A stretch of 64,000 nt of DNA from Lindgomyces ingoldianus (GCF_010093535.1 NW_022985209.1:186001-250000), one strand, 5' to 3'; shown: positions 11,509-22,410, numbered from the stretch's first letter. The notes: generated by a model from the sequence alone, not told the origin. Translations and numbers: made by a program.

Positions 11509-12069
11509 ATGGTGTCCTCTACCGACGCTACCCAACCGCACTTCCGCCTCCCTTCGCATATCGCGGGATCCAAATCAATGCCAACGTTCAGATTCCAGGC
11601 GCCTCTCGAAGAGCTATTCCTGGGAGAATGGTTCATGATCCGTTCTTCCAACGGCTTCCGGAAAGACAAAAGAAACGTTCGCTGCCAGTACACCGCCACC
11701 GCTTCCCACATCGAAGACGAAGCTTTTTATCAGACAGTGAACTCAGATACGGTAAAATCTGTGGTCGGTAAGGATACGGCCTGTGAGGGGAACGTGGGGG
11801 TGTACTCTTGGCAAGGGAAAGGCTTGCTCAGAGTGGCCAGTGCAAGGTGGGAGGTGTTGTCCTTTACGGCACGTTCGGAGAACAAGGACTGGATGTTGGT
11901 GTTTGCGCATCAGTCTATTTTCACCTCAGCTGCTATCAATTTGATGTGTCGGAGTCAAGATGGCTTAAACGAAGAAGACATGCGGTTGGTGGAAGGTTGG
12001 CTTTCTTCAGTTGCGGAGAATAAGTTTCGGCAGATTGTCTCGAATTTGGCGGATATCAAACAGGAATGA
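11509..12069 (+). CDS. Small lipocalin-like protein, uncharacterised
   Basis: A single-exon frame of 186 residues. The region around residues 36-62 (FLGEWFMI ... RNVRCQYT) resembles the lipocalin GxW block at the start of strand A. A WQGKGLLRV stretch lies at 101-109, WMLVFAHQS at 128-136, and an arginine at 148 in NLMCRSQDGL precedes a predicted C-terminal helix (about 155-180). This order (GxW, beta strands, late Arg, helix) is the calycin layout, but overall similarity to any known member is unproven. There is no signal peptide or membrane segment, so it is probably cytosolic. It converges on the P450 gene, with the two stops 83 bp apart. Some fungal cluster proteins of lipocalin-like fold act as pericyclases or isomerases; a role of that kind here is inference only. 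Confidence 0.65.
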   Translation: MVSSTDATQPHFRLPSHIAGSKSMPTFRFQAPLEELFLGEWFMIRSSNGFRKDKRNVRCQYTATASHIEDEAFYQTVNSDTVKSVVGKDTACEGNVGVYSWQGKGLLRVASARWEVLSFTARSENKDWMLVFAHQSIFTSAAINLMCRSQDGLNEEDMRLVEGWLSSVAENKFRQIVSNLADIKQE

Positions 12070-12152
12070 GCTTGCCTGGATACACGCCGGCGAGGCGCCG
12101 CGCTCGCTCTAATTCTCATCAACCAACTCGTGCTATCTACATACGAGGATCG

Positions 12153-14165
12153 CTATTTGGACCGTGTTTTAAGAAGTATTTTCGTGTCCATCCGAGGAAC
12201 CAGTGCGGTAGTCCAAAAAAAAGATCGCGGTGCTTGTTCGTCAACCAGCTTCACGTCATAGTTCATTATCAAATGAAGAATTGCTAGCTTCATCGTCTCC
12301 GACACATACCATCTGCCAGGACTATTCGATGATTAGTCGTATAATGCATTAAGAACTGACTGGCCACTTACCATGGTTTTCTTGGGGATCCCCAGTAAGG
12401 ATAAGAAGTGTTCACGTCAGTATATCTTGTTGTGAAATCCTTCGCTTGTGGCTGACCGGGCGGCGAAAGGTATCTAAACGGATTGAACGATTCGGGGTCG
12501 GGGTACAAATGCTCGTTCCGGAGTATTGCTTGTTGGGGTACTGCTACAAGGTTGCCGGCTGGTATCCGTGCTCCGCTAGGTAGGTCAAACGGCTGCATCA
12601 CTTTCTTCTGAATCGATACTGAGAACGTTGGTCAGAACACCACATGCCTGTGATGCGAGCTTTGTCTTACATGCGTCTAAAGGGTTCAGTCTCGCTGATT
12701 CCCGTAAAAAGGCATCCAAGAGTATTAGGCGTTTGAAAGGGTTGCTCGCTTCTTTGTCCAGTTTGCTACTGGCTTCTTCTCGCAGAAGCTTGACATACTC
12801 TGGATTAACGCATAGTGTGTATATTGCATAGACTAAAGCCTAGTATTCGTAAGCACCTGTTGGTTACGAGTTATATTTATATGTAATTACCATTGGCATT
12901 TGGTGTGATGAGGCGAAGAATATCGCTCCCGCTTGTTGCAAAAGTCTCCCCGGGGCTCTTTGCGCGTTGGTATGAGAGGATTGTATGATCCATTGAAGAC
13001 AGTCCATCTATATACTTTAGTAGAAACATCTTAGGTGTCAGTGCAGTTTGGCTTACAGGCTGATTAGAACCCCGGCTGCTCCCCTGAATCCTCGCTTCAA
13101 CCACTCTTTGAAGCGACGCCTGGACTTTGTGCATCGCGCCACTCCATTTCATGATTACCGGTGCAATTAGTCTAGAAAGCTCAGTAGCTCTTCTTGGACA
13201 TGAAATCAGGAACGTACGGTGTAAGAACCGAAGGGAGCTGTCGACAGATCTCAGCCGCTAGTATAGCATCGTGACTGTATCTACTAGCGGCCTCCATGAA
13301 ATTTGGTGAATCCGCTATGCCAGTGTAAGTTAAAAGAACTTAAAAAAGACTAGCATCGCCTTACCAAGCTCCGTACCCAGGCAGATTTGAGCGTTTACAC
13401 GTTCGGTAATACTCCTAGCCAAGCCGAAAGTGGATACACTCATCCATCCTATTCAAAGTGCTTAGATGTGGCGCGGGACACAATCGCGGTATACCTACCA
13501 TCCGAGTCCGGAGAGCTGCTACCCAGCATGTAGTTGAAGCCTTCATTGATTCTCTTCTCGATCATCGGTCGAATTGCAGGGAGGTGGATGCGAAGCAGGA
13601 CTTTGATAGTGCGTCCTGGGATAGCGTTGTGGGGATCGATATCATTGTGCTCAAAGCCGAACATGGTGTATTTATGCTTAAGGCGCTGTTCGCTATTAAT
13701 ATTGGAAGAAGGGTTGACTTTTGTACCCTTACGTCGGTCATAGCAGCATGGAACGATAACTTGTCCTCGCTGGCCTCACTCACTGACTGAATATCTGGGC
13801 CCGAACATGCAAGTACTTGGTACTCGTTCAATGCAGGTACTGCAAACGACCTCCCATCCAGGTCTTTGTATGCTCGCAGAATCATGAAAGGCGCATCTAG
13901 AATGAAGTCGAGGTTGAAAAAGCATTTCCCTAGCGCAAAGGATCTGTACTTGATAGGGAGGCCTGTCTGCGTAGTAGTGAATAAGCTATGGGCGTGAGAT
14001 TTGGGAAACTGTTTGGAAACTCACTGGTCGACGGAAGTGCATTTGGAAAACAGCAACGATTCTCCACAAGGTTAAAAACCCAAGGACGAGGCCGATGCCG
14101 GCGGACTTTGAGGGAAGCCTCTCGACCACCCTAAGGAAAATTTTGTGTACCTGGGATTGCAGCAT
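12153..14165 (-). CDS. Cytochrome P450 monooxygenase (secondary-metabolite type), 10 exons
   Basis: Exons (high to low): 14165-14025, 13966-13733, 13685-13499, 13448-13365, 13314-13218, 13171-13057, 13007-12891, 12839-12671, 12618-12372, 12321-12153. Every junction keeps frame with GT/AG introns of 46-58 bp and gives 519 residues, a normal P450 length. An N-terminal membrane anchor lies at about 28-42 (IGLVLGFLTLWRIVAV), so it should sit on the ER with a reductase partner. The I-helix region is AGAIFFASSHQM (312-323), the ExxR motif ESAR (372-375), the PERF-like block FNPFRY (426-431), and the haem loop YWGSPRKPCPGRW with Cys464. It resembles the fungal ent-kaurene-oxidase-like/meroterpenoid tailoring P450s (PFxxxxGxxxPAGxxVAVPQ block). 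Substrate unknown. It lies between a lipocalin-like gene and an efflux pump. The I-helix lacks the usual Thr pair. Confidence 0.93.
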
Positions 14166-14935
14166 CGCGAACAGTTAAAAGGGTTGGCTTGCTAAGTCAT
14201 TGATGGGAAACAGAGCCGACAATCTCGCTTCTCGAGGCTGAAGAGCCTGAACGAAGGAAGGGGTACATTGTCGAACATATGGCCGACAAATGGCCCCAGC
14301 CTCCGTCCCAGAGCTTGTGAGTCAAGCGTAGCTCGTAGTACCACGGGTCGCAAGCAAATTCGTGGCCGTATTGGCGCCTGAGCTTTGAGGTGCACGTATA
14401 TTGCGGCATGGTAAGATGCGCCGCAACCTAACGCCTTATCAGTCAGAACCTCACTCATATGAGAAGGAGTTCAAGTCCGCTGCAGGTTGAAGCCCCCTGC
14501 AAGCTGATGTCCGTTGCAGGTTATGGAGGTCGTCAGCGTCATCTGGTGCGGGTCATCATTCGTAGGGGTGGTATCCCTCTGGGAATAGTGAACCCTTGCA
14601 TACAAAAATTCCTTGTTTGCCTGAATCACCTGCGGGCCCAAATAGCTTACGGCTTGAAACATCCTCGCAGGCTAATTTTCCTTATAGCAATACGTCCAGG
14701 GTGTTGAGGCGAAATGGTGGCGTAGGTGCCATAGAAGGGCTGCACAATTTTGCATCTAACTCATCCCGGAACGGACCGCACCAGTACCTATATGGACCGG
14801 TCTTGACCGTGGTAATACTCTCACGTGAATAAGATGTCGTACAAGGCAGAGCACTGGCAAGAACGGCACTTCGGGGACGTTCGCCGTTTTATTGTCAATT
14901 CATTTATTTACTTCACTGCCTCCCTATCCTACGCC
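14166..14935. other. Intergenic region upstream of the P450; no supported gene
   Basis: This 770-bp stretch holds only short open frames on both strands (63-88 codons) without recognisable motifs or convincing splice joins. It lies between the stop of the MFS gene and the start of the P450, both on the minus strand. It should therefore contain the P450 promoter and the MFS terminator. Confidence 0.5.
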
Positions 14936-16973
14936 TCAGGCCGGCTTCTCCGTATCTGACACTAGGTCTTGGTTGCAAGGTCGAGACGCCATGTTGCCCC
15001 TCTCTCGTGTTGCTTTATCAATTTTCTTGACGTTAAGCCACTGCATACCAAGCGCAAACGGTACAGCCACTGCAGCAGTCGCCAAAGCGACGAATAATGT
15101 GTTCCTCACTGCATCAGCGTAGCAATCCTGTAGGAACTTCAGGATTGCAGGGTCATGCGTGAACGCCTTCAGACCTGTCGGACCGGCTCCAAGGACGAGA
15201 GCTGGGTCGAGATGACCCACTTCGGGGTTGTGCAGTTTCCTTGTGATGTCACGTTGAAGACTAGTGGATAATACACTCTGCGCGATTGCGATTGCGATTG
15301 CCCTAAAGAAAGAGCTGTATCAGTGTACATTCAAGCGGATGAGCTGCGGAAGAAGTGAACGTACGCTCCAAGCTGTGAGAAGAAGATCATGATTGCTGAA
15401 CAGACTATAAGCATGAAAGCTGAATAACACGAATTCGTGAAACTCACCGTTGCCAATGGGCACTTCATCGTCGCTGCAGGTTGTGTCAGATAAAGGTCCA
15501 AACGGTGTGTGAACCGTGATGCATACCTTAGGACGGCCTGCACACCAGTGAAGGGCATCTGAAGACCCATACCAAATCCAATACCGGAAATAACCAGGTA
15601 GACCGCAATCACCGGGTAAGGCGTCGTGATGGATATTCGGGTGAGTAAAACGGTCCCAATGATTGCTACAATCTGACCCAGCACCATGTAGGGGACCTAG
15701 AACTATTAGCATTATTATCACCCTGGAAAGAAACGTACATAGTATCCCCATCGCGTTGCAAAGGCTCCCACTACGACAATGGCAACAATCTGGGCCAGTC
15801 CCAAAGGCATCGCCTTCACCCCACTTGAAGTCGCTGAGATAAGCTGCGCCGATTGAAAGTAAAAGGGTATGTAAAAAAGGTCCTGCGGACGCTTTAGTGG
15901 AAAAGGCGAAGACATGATAGGAGGGGGCAGAAACTTACAACGTAGATCGCCATTTCGAGAAAGAAGAGATATGCTGCTCCCATGAAGATGGATCGCTGCC
16001 CAAGGATTCGCAGGGGGATCGTTGCTGAGTTCTCTTTCTTCCATTGAACGAAACCGAATGCGGCCACCAAGAGTAACGCACCAACGAAAGCTCCAATAAC
16101 TTTAGACTGTCCCCAGTGTCCAGATTGCTGGCCCCATTGAAGCGCTAGTATTAAGCATGTAACGGCGCCTACAATAGCGGTAATTCCTAGGAGATCGAGC
16201 TTTCTGAGCCTTTTCTGCCATGGTAATGACTTAACTTGCCCCTGTTTTCCAATTCGAAGAAACGCGACTACGAGGGTGGTCGAAACGGCTCCTATCGGCA
16301 AGTTACTGGGTACTGAGTCAGTGTATTACAAGGTTGGTAGGGAGTCGTATACCAACATCCAGAAACACCAGCGCCATGAAGAATGGTCGGTGAACACCCC
16401 TCCTAGTGGTGGTCCGAAACAAACTGCAATACCAAAGACGCTAAGCACTATCCCGAGGTATAGTGGTCGCTTTGTGAGTTCTACCGTGAGCCCAACCACA
16501 GCTAATGCTCCCTGGTATAAACCTGCCGCCCCTATCCCAGCCACCGCTCGACCGACGATAAAAACTGAGGAGCTGGGTGCGGCGGCACAGAGAACGGAGC
16601 CGGCCTCAAATATCAGAATAGAGAGGAGATAGACTTCTTTCGCGCTGAAGTATCGGTATATGCTCCCAAAAGCAGGCTGGAAGGCGGTAACTGTGAGAAG
16701 ATATGCCGAGCCGTACCACTGTATATCTTCAAACGCCTTGAAGTATGTAGATATTTTCGGAACGGCAACGGTGATGATGGTGGTGTCGATAGCAACAAGT
16801 AGAGTACCCAGACAGAGAGAAGCTGTGACGAGGCCGAGGCGCCATGAACGCGGGTAGGCAATCTCCGAGGTTGCTTTATCGCTGTCAATTTGCCCACCAA
16901 AGCTGGGATCAGGAGCGATAGTTTCTCTTGTGAGGCCGAAGCTCGTGGGTGTGGTTTCGACGGAAGGTTCCAT
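14936..16973 (-). CDS. DHA2-type MFS efflux transporter, 7 exons
   Basis: Exons: 16973-16357, 16305-15939, 15882-15739, 15696-15527, 15473-15448 (26-bp microexon), 15419-15365, 15302-14936. Together they give 581 residues, the usual size of 14-TM drug:H+ antiporters. The N-terminal tail (1-45) is cytosolic. The first TM carries VAIDTTIITVAVP (60-72), the DHA2 D-motif. GIAVCFGPPLGG (181-192) is antiporter motif C, followed by WRWCFWINLPIGA across the first intron. The microexon supplies SDDEVPIGN, which is conserved before a later TM. The first intron uses the donor GTTGGT, chosen because it restores CFWINLPIG; other introns are standard. Expected role: plasma-membrane export of the cluster product or self-protection. 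Located between P450 and acyltransferase in the same orientation. Confidence 0.95.
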
Positions 16974-17280
16974 TCTCTTGCGTGTTCGTTTTCGGGGCTC
17001 TTAGTCCTGTCCCACGAGTATTATCAACGGGTGTGTCGGTAAGACATGCTTAGGGGGCGAAGGCCTCAGGTAGGGCGAATGCTGCCTCTTACACTACCTG
17101 CGTACCGCTGGCTTAGGTGCGGCCGGCGCTTATGCAGTGCGCCGCAACCGGCGGTCCGATATTGTTGATTTAATGAAGGCGCAGAGAGTTCGAATCTGCA
17201 GATCGATTCTCGGTCCCTTGCACCATGTTCGGTGAGGCGATACCTACTACTGTGCCACATTTCTTCGTCCTTCTAACCAA
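16974..17280. other. Intergenic spacer between acyltransferase and MFS genes
   Basis: About 300 bp with no recognisable coding. It should contain the 3' end of the acyltransferase transcript and the MFS promoter. Confidence 0.5.
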
Positions 17281-18634
17281 CTACCCAGTCCAGAAATTGT
17301 CGCCGTTTATTAAAGTCCCCGACAGTGCAACCATGCCAGCACAGGACAAAAGGCCACTCGCCTTGAATCGCTCAGCGCCTGATCCAAAAAGGCTGTAAGG
17401 GATGGTAGAATCGTTCAATCCCTGATTAGTGCGCCACATCATAGGGTACATGTAAGCAGGGACGCTCCATGTAAGAAATATTGAAACCCAAAGAAACCCC
17501 ACGCTCCTTTCTGCTGCCCTCGGCATCCTCGCTGTGGAGGATCCGTAGGCTCTGATGACGATATCCTCAGCAACGAGGCCCAATACTTGAACAAGAAAGA
17601 AGCTCATTGCCCCCGAATTCTCAAGTGTGATGCCTGATGCGATATCATCCAGCATATGCATAACCCCAGAGGACAGAAATGCGACCAGTATTCGCAGATA
17701 TCTTGCCACAACTGTTCCACGAGGCAGATTCAGCGAATTGTGAACCGTATAATGGGCGATGGACGAGAACTTTCTCGCATTCGTTTGATGCCAGAATACG
17801 CTGTTTAAGTTAGCATGACACGTTCAAAGGAGTGTTACCATACTTCCAAAATGATCTGAGCGTGTACGTGTCTCTCGGCGAGCCGTAGAATGGCGGCCAA
17901 TCTTGGGGGTCCGAAAGATTTAGCGCTACGGAAACAAGGGCAAAGACATGGTATATGCCTCCTTGGACACAGTTCAAGCCGATCCCAGCCGCTAAGACGG
18001 TGAAGAATCGAATGACCAGCTCCTCTGCCGAGACGTCCCGGAGTCGAGTGAGGAGGGGAATCTTGTCCAATCCCAGATACTTAGCCGCAATGGTGGGGTC
18101 GTTCATAGAGTTGATGAGATCTAGGAGAGTATACGATGTCGCAATGGCGGCGAAGGTCCGCATGAGGAAATGGGTTCGTTCTTTACGGCCGACCTCAAGG
18201 GGCCTTGGAGTGTTCCGGACTTCATACGGAGTGCCAACAAAACGGAAGGATGATGTTACTTTGAAGCCAAAGTGAAACCTAGCCAGGACCGTGTTATTGA
18301 CAATCCTCTGTCTCTTCTCCGCCGAAACTTTGTCGGTATTGGCGACGCCTGATGATGGTCGGACCAAGCCGCTGACAGGAGCATTGTCGCGGAAACTCCA
18401 GCGGCTGAGTAAAGCAACATCAACGTAGTGGTACAGGTACGTAACGGCATAGCCGCCCACTAGGGCCGCCCAAGGAGTGCGTATCATGTATGGCATGCAT
18501 TGCGGGATGCAGCAGACCATGCACAAGGCAACAGGGAGTAGGGCAATGAGGCGTAAACGAGAGGTCGGATGAGTGAAGCCAACGACGAACACTGTGAGTA
18601 TGAACTCTGAAACCAGGTAGATGATCGGATGCAT
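17281..18634 (-). CDS. Membrane-bound O-acyltransferase, wax-synthase-like (MBOAT_2)
   Basis: Two exons, 18634-17844 and 17800-17281, with a 43-bp intron having the branch-like GCTAAC. The join gives 436 residues and restores RSFWNVFWHQTNARKF, the conserved RxFWxxxWHQ block (about 258-275). The likely catalytic histidine is H312 in LSSGVMH. About 8-9 membrane segments are visible, including FILTVFVVGFTHPTSRLR at the N terminus, which has the family's GFTxPxSxLR signature. Relatives in fungal meroterpenoid and trichothecene-type clusters transfer acetyl from acetyl-CoA to a hydroxyl on the scaffold at the ER. Here it would act on a hydroxyl that the neighbouring P450 could introduce. It diverges from the rhodopsin-domain gene across 510 bp. 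Substrate unknown. Confidence 0.9.
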
Positions 18635-19144
18635 GGTGGCAGATTAGCAGCCAACGTTGTGGAATTGAAAACGTACTGAGACTTGACGGTATATATGCGC
18701 ACGCGCTGTGGAAGTTTCCGAAGCCCGGCGGCGCAGGGCTTTGTGCTACCCCACAATATTGGCTGAGTTGGATGTATTTTTGATAACTTAAGCGCGGCCT
18801 CCGGTTAGTTAGCTTAGCAACCGAAAGTTGCAGTCTTATCGCCCGCACCTGCGAGCTCGCGGCGCAGTCCAGTTGCCTGACGCGGCCGGGCGCCCTTGTC
18901 GGCACGGAGTAAGCGGAATTTTGCAATATTCATATCGGCTCGGTCCGAGCCCTCTACGGCAAATGCGGTGGATCAGTGCTGAGTCGGAGGGCCGCGAAGC
19001 CTTAAGCTCCCCTGTTTGGAGGAGTCATTCACCAAGCGATCTCAAAATCTCCCGCGACCAACCCGAGGACGAAATTGTCTTTTGTCGGCCTTACAGCTAC
19101 ATACACATCTTAGGGTGACTCGAAAGTTAATGTTGCTTCCTAGG
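18635..19144. promoter_or_regulatory. Divergent promoter region
   Basis: A 510-bp GC-normal interval lies between the start codons of the acyltransferase (-) and the rhodopsin-domain gene (+). It must hold both promoters. CGG triplets occur (for example near 18729, 18880, 18942 and 18968), which is the half-site of Zn2Cys6 regulators, but no clearly repeated palindrome was identified. Confidence 0.5.
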
Positions 19145-20317
19145 ATGGAGGTTCCTTCAAACTCCCCAGTGTTGGGTTCGCGCATCACGGAAAACACGCT
19201 CCAGGTCAGTTGCCGCAGTCCGCGTGGAACAGATAGCTAAACTTGGCAGGCTACGCTGTGGGCCGGCGTCGCAATTTCCCTCGTTTTTGTAGCGGTCCGC
19301 TTGTGGATTCGCATCCGGGTCTTCCGCCGTCTCCAGCTCGATGACCCGTTCGTAATCGCAGCCTGGCTGCTATCGGTAGCCAATGCGGCCATATGGACGG
19401 CCATCAGCAGAGAAATATACTTTGATTCTGATCTAGCAAACAGTAGACTCGAACAAATACCTCCGGACTTCATCCAGCGCTTGGAACGCCTCATACGAGG
19501 AAATCTTTCGGCGTACCTTCTGGCATATGCAAGCTTGTGGAGTATCAAAATATCCTTCATCGTGTTCTTTCGAAATTTTGGTGAGAAGCTGCGGAACCAA
19601 CGGATTGCGTGGTACGCAGTCTTAGGGTTTTGCCTTGCTTCATTTGCGGTCTGCATTGGTACCGTTGACTATCGATGTCTAACGAGCAAGGGCATGAAGA
19701 TGATCAGTATGCGTTCTTACCCCTCTGATGTGCACTTCTAATTTTGCAGGTGTCTGCAGGGAGCCTCGTACAACCACATTCGAATTTGTTACTCTTCGCC
19801 TGACCACCGCGCTAGACGTATTGACCGATTTTTCCAGTAAGTAAATGTTCAAAGTCTTACTTCCTAGCCTAATGAGAGCAGTAATTCTTCTTTCTACGAA
19901 TGTTCTTTGGCGCATCCGTCTTCGACTTTGGACAAAACTGGCACTGGCAGGAATCTTCTCTCTAACCCTGTTTGTCATTGCGATTGCTATCGTTCGCATT
20001 GCAAACGCATCCAGCAGCGGGAAACTCGATCTGAGCTGGCTGGTATGCTGGCAAGGGATCGAGCTCTCTGCCGGTACGTGCATACGTCCCTCAAATATTA
20101 AGCACTTCACTCACCGTCTTTCCTGGTAGCTCTCATTATAGTTTGCATAGCCTCATTTCGAATCTTGTATACGAGCACACAACACTCGAATCGGGACGTC
20201 GCCCTTCAAAAATATTATAAAAATCTGGATGATTCGAAAATATCCCGCTCGAAGGTCACCCGTGTCGATCGGTCTGAGCCCTCATACACATCTAGGGTCA
20301 GTTTAGAACAGGCTTAG
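19145..20317 (+). CDS. Rhodopsin-domain (PTH11-like) integral membrane protein, 5 exons
   Basis: Exons: 19145-19204, 19250-19706, 19750-19836, 19882-20073, 20130-20317. Introns of 43-56 bp are GT/AG and all joins are in frame, giving 327 residues. After TM1 (about 21-38) comes the family hallmark RLQLDDPFVIAAWLL (47-61) with the DD pair. Then follow YASLWSIKISFIVFFR (TM3-TM4 loop), CIGTVDYRC, a conserved CREPR, TTALDVLTDFS, LWTKLALAGIFSL and GIELSAALIIVCIASFR. This order is that of fungal rhodopsin-domain proteins (DUF/PF20684 type), seven-TM proteins that include PTH11-like candidate receptors. The C-terminal tail (about 265-327) is cytosolic and polar. Ligand unknown. Presence in a metabolite cluster is common but functionally unexplained. 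Confidence 0.88.
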
Positions 20318-20713
20318 GCATTGCGGGAAGATGAAAGCAAAGAGACTCACTGCCGAAGATGCCTGAGACCGGCTCTAATTTGATTCTATTTTATAGCGCT
20401 TCGTATACCGCAGACGGCCTTCTTAATTGCACATGTTGGTGGCGAGACAGTGAGGGCCGTAGAATGAGACAGATTGAAAGTTTAACTGCTCCAAATAATG
20501 TAACGAAAGCGAGTACATTTCGGCACATACTGGTTCCTGGACCGACTCTGGATGAATTCTCAAGTACTCCTCCATGCTATAGCTACTCTAGGTTTCCTAA
20601 TCTATGGCCGCCACGAAAGAGTCTGGAATATGGATGCGATGGAACTCTGGTGAACACGACTAATTGCTTGACATCTTCGCCTATATTCCCGAACCGGATT
20701 TCTGCATTGATTA
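20318..20713. other. Convergent 3' spacer
   Basis: This lies between the stop codons of the rhodopsin-domain gene (+) and the broken regulator (-). A 161-codon open frame (+, 20359-20844) overlaps the regulator's 3' end and shows no recognisable motif. Confidence 0.45.
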
Positions 20714-22405
20714 CTAGAACGAGAAGTTATACTGACTGTACTCTAAGAAGTCAGACAACACATCGCCTAGCAAACCATCTTCCTGTGCGACATATCCACC
20801 CTCCAATGTGCCAACACCTTTTTCAAGCTCCGACAGGCCTTTGAATCTATCCACCATCATGTTAAAAACCTCTGGTAGGTATCTTGCTGGCATCTGAGTT
20901 CCCCCGATCGCTATCACGTCCTCCTGCTTTCTTTCCAACCTTCCAAATGTTTCCCTCAAGTCTGCGGCAGACACAAGTTCCGCGTTCCAGCTGCTATGTT
21001 TGACACGGCCGCTAGGCGTGACAGAATGAGCAGTGCACGGGCCTTCATGGCCTAAAAAGCATATGGCAGCGAGAGAATCGTGTCCGGAGGAAGCTCGCAG
21101 AAGGTAGAGATCAGCGATTGAATAGCCGACAAACACGAGAAGAACAGTTTCGTGCGAAGGCTAGTGAAGGAAGAGTTTGAAGGGAACAGGCGATCATTCA
21201 GCACGATCTTGAAGAGATATATCTAGAGGATCTTGTGCGACATGTCTAGTAGGGATGCTTGGCTGATGGATGCTCGTTTCATCGGATCGATATCTGCGAC
21301 CTCCTTTTCGAGCATCGAAATGCTGAAAGAATTGGATGGCATCATTCCTGATAAGGGATCGAGATCGTCGTTATAGAGGACGTCTCCCACTTTGTCGGCC
21401 TTTTGCTGCAAACGAACGAGGTGAATGAGATAGACATCATGCGGACTTTCTTTCAGGGCTGCCATTGCTCGACAGCTAGTGTCGACATATCTTGTTGATT
21501 TCAATGCTTGCATCTCTTTCAGGCAAATCTTAGTGCTAGTTCTTCATTAATGAACCATACCTGGAAATTGACCTTAGAACTCACATTGATGTCACCCAGA
21601 AGACACCGAGGAAAATCCTGAAGTCTTCCGCGGTTGGAGGCGTAATGGCCAAGCCCTCCGAGGTCAAGTCGCTGAGACCCCCTGCGGAAATCTTCGACCT
21701 AGCGTAAGAGTCAAAGTTGAGGCCAAGATCCGCCAAAACCGCCATGGCCATGTGCTCTATCATGAGGAGTTGCTGCCCTAGCTGCAAGTGTATCTGGTTC
21801 CTGTACAATTTTGTGGTAAGTAGCGGTAGAGCAAGGCGTAAGAGCACTTACCAGCCGATATACACCAGCATGCCCTCCAAAAGCCCAAGATTTCTTTCCC
21901 CGCGTAACAGCAATGCTTGATTAAGTTCCTCTCTGACCAGCTTTGCGAGAACCAACTGTTTGTCTGGGCTGTGCTGGCAAGCCGCCATCATGATTGCTAG
22001 GTAGAGAATCGGTTTCTCAAGCCTTAGTGTTTGCATTGGTGACACTCGGATGCGTCGTCACCCTAGTCGCACGATAGTCGGATGTGTCGTCACACGATGA
22101 TCATGCGTCGGCACCATAGTCGTATGCATCTCAGCACAGTCTCTTGCCACGACTCACCCACTTATTTCGCATATATATAGACTCCTGCAAAGGACTCCTC
22201 TAGCAATACAATTGAATGCAGTTCCTCATGTCTCTGGTGCCTCACATAGCTTCACACTTAGGCTCTCCGCTGTAACCGAGTCCGATACGGCAACGAAGGG
22301 AAACAATGGCACCAACTCGATGCGGTAGAAATCCAGCAGTTGTGCCGCTTCATGATCGGTCGGTAAGAACGTGTCGGTAGTTCCGGGAGGGGTTGGATCC
22401 GGAGT
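20714..22405 (-). pseudogene. Fungal-specific transcription factor, truncated and interrupted
   Basis: Reading right to left, the first readable part (about 22400-22262) encodes LLDFYRIELVPLFPFVAV, the region that normally follows the Zn2Cys6 domain. Coding resumes at 22022 with RLEKPILYLAIMMAA and LLRGERNLGLLEGMLVYIGW. Introns at 21851-21801 and 21584-21536 join it to QIHLQLGQQLLMIEHMAMA and ICLKEMQALKSTRY. Lesions: the N terminus, with any zinc cluster, ends at a truncated LTR near 22405; a 229-bp solo LTR splits the coding region; TAG codons at 21225-21223 and 21054-21052 fall in the frame that otherwise matches the family; and a frame change is needed near 21000. It would have been the pathway-specific regulator. 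The family assignment rests on these mid-domain blocks. Confidence 0.8.
22028..22256 (+). mobile_element. Solo LTR inserted in the regulator gene, CTTAG target duplication
   Basis: This 229-bp copy of the 6295-6496 LTR begins TGTTTGCATTGG and ends AGCTTCACA, with CTTAG at 22023-22027 and 22257-22261. Removing the LTR and one CTTAG makes the minus-strand frame continuous (AESL followed by RLEKP), which proves that the insertion came after the gene. It is little affected by RIP. Confidence 0.95.
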
Positions 22406-22410
22406 CTTAT

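Noticed and set aside
14192..14707. Small genes between P450 and MFS
   Set aside because: Overlapping short frames on both strands, no motif, and no intron joins that improve them.
20359..20844. 161-codon + strand ORF
   Set aside because: It overlaps the regulator's 3' end in antisense and shows no domain or splice context.
22028..22045. GTG start of the regulator fragment at 22045
   Set aside because: It lies inside the solo LTR; the true frame continues upstream of the LTR at 22262.
6295..22256. One giant 16-kb retrotransposon bounded by the two direct LTRs
   Set aside because: Each LTR has its own, different 5-bp duplication (GATAG and CTTAG), and the interval holds ordinary genes in both orientations.
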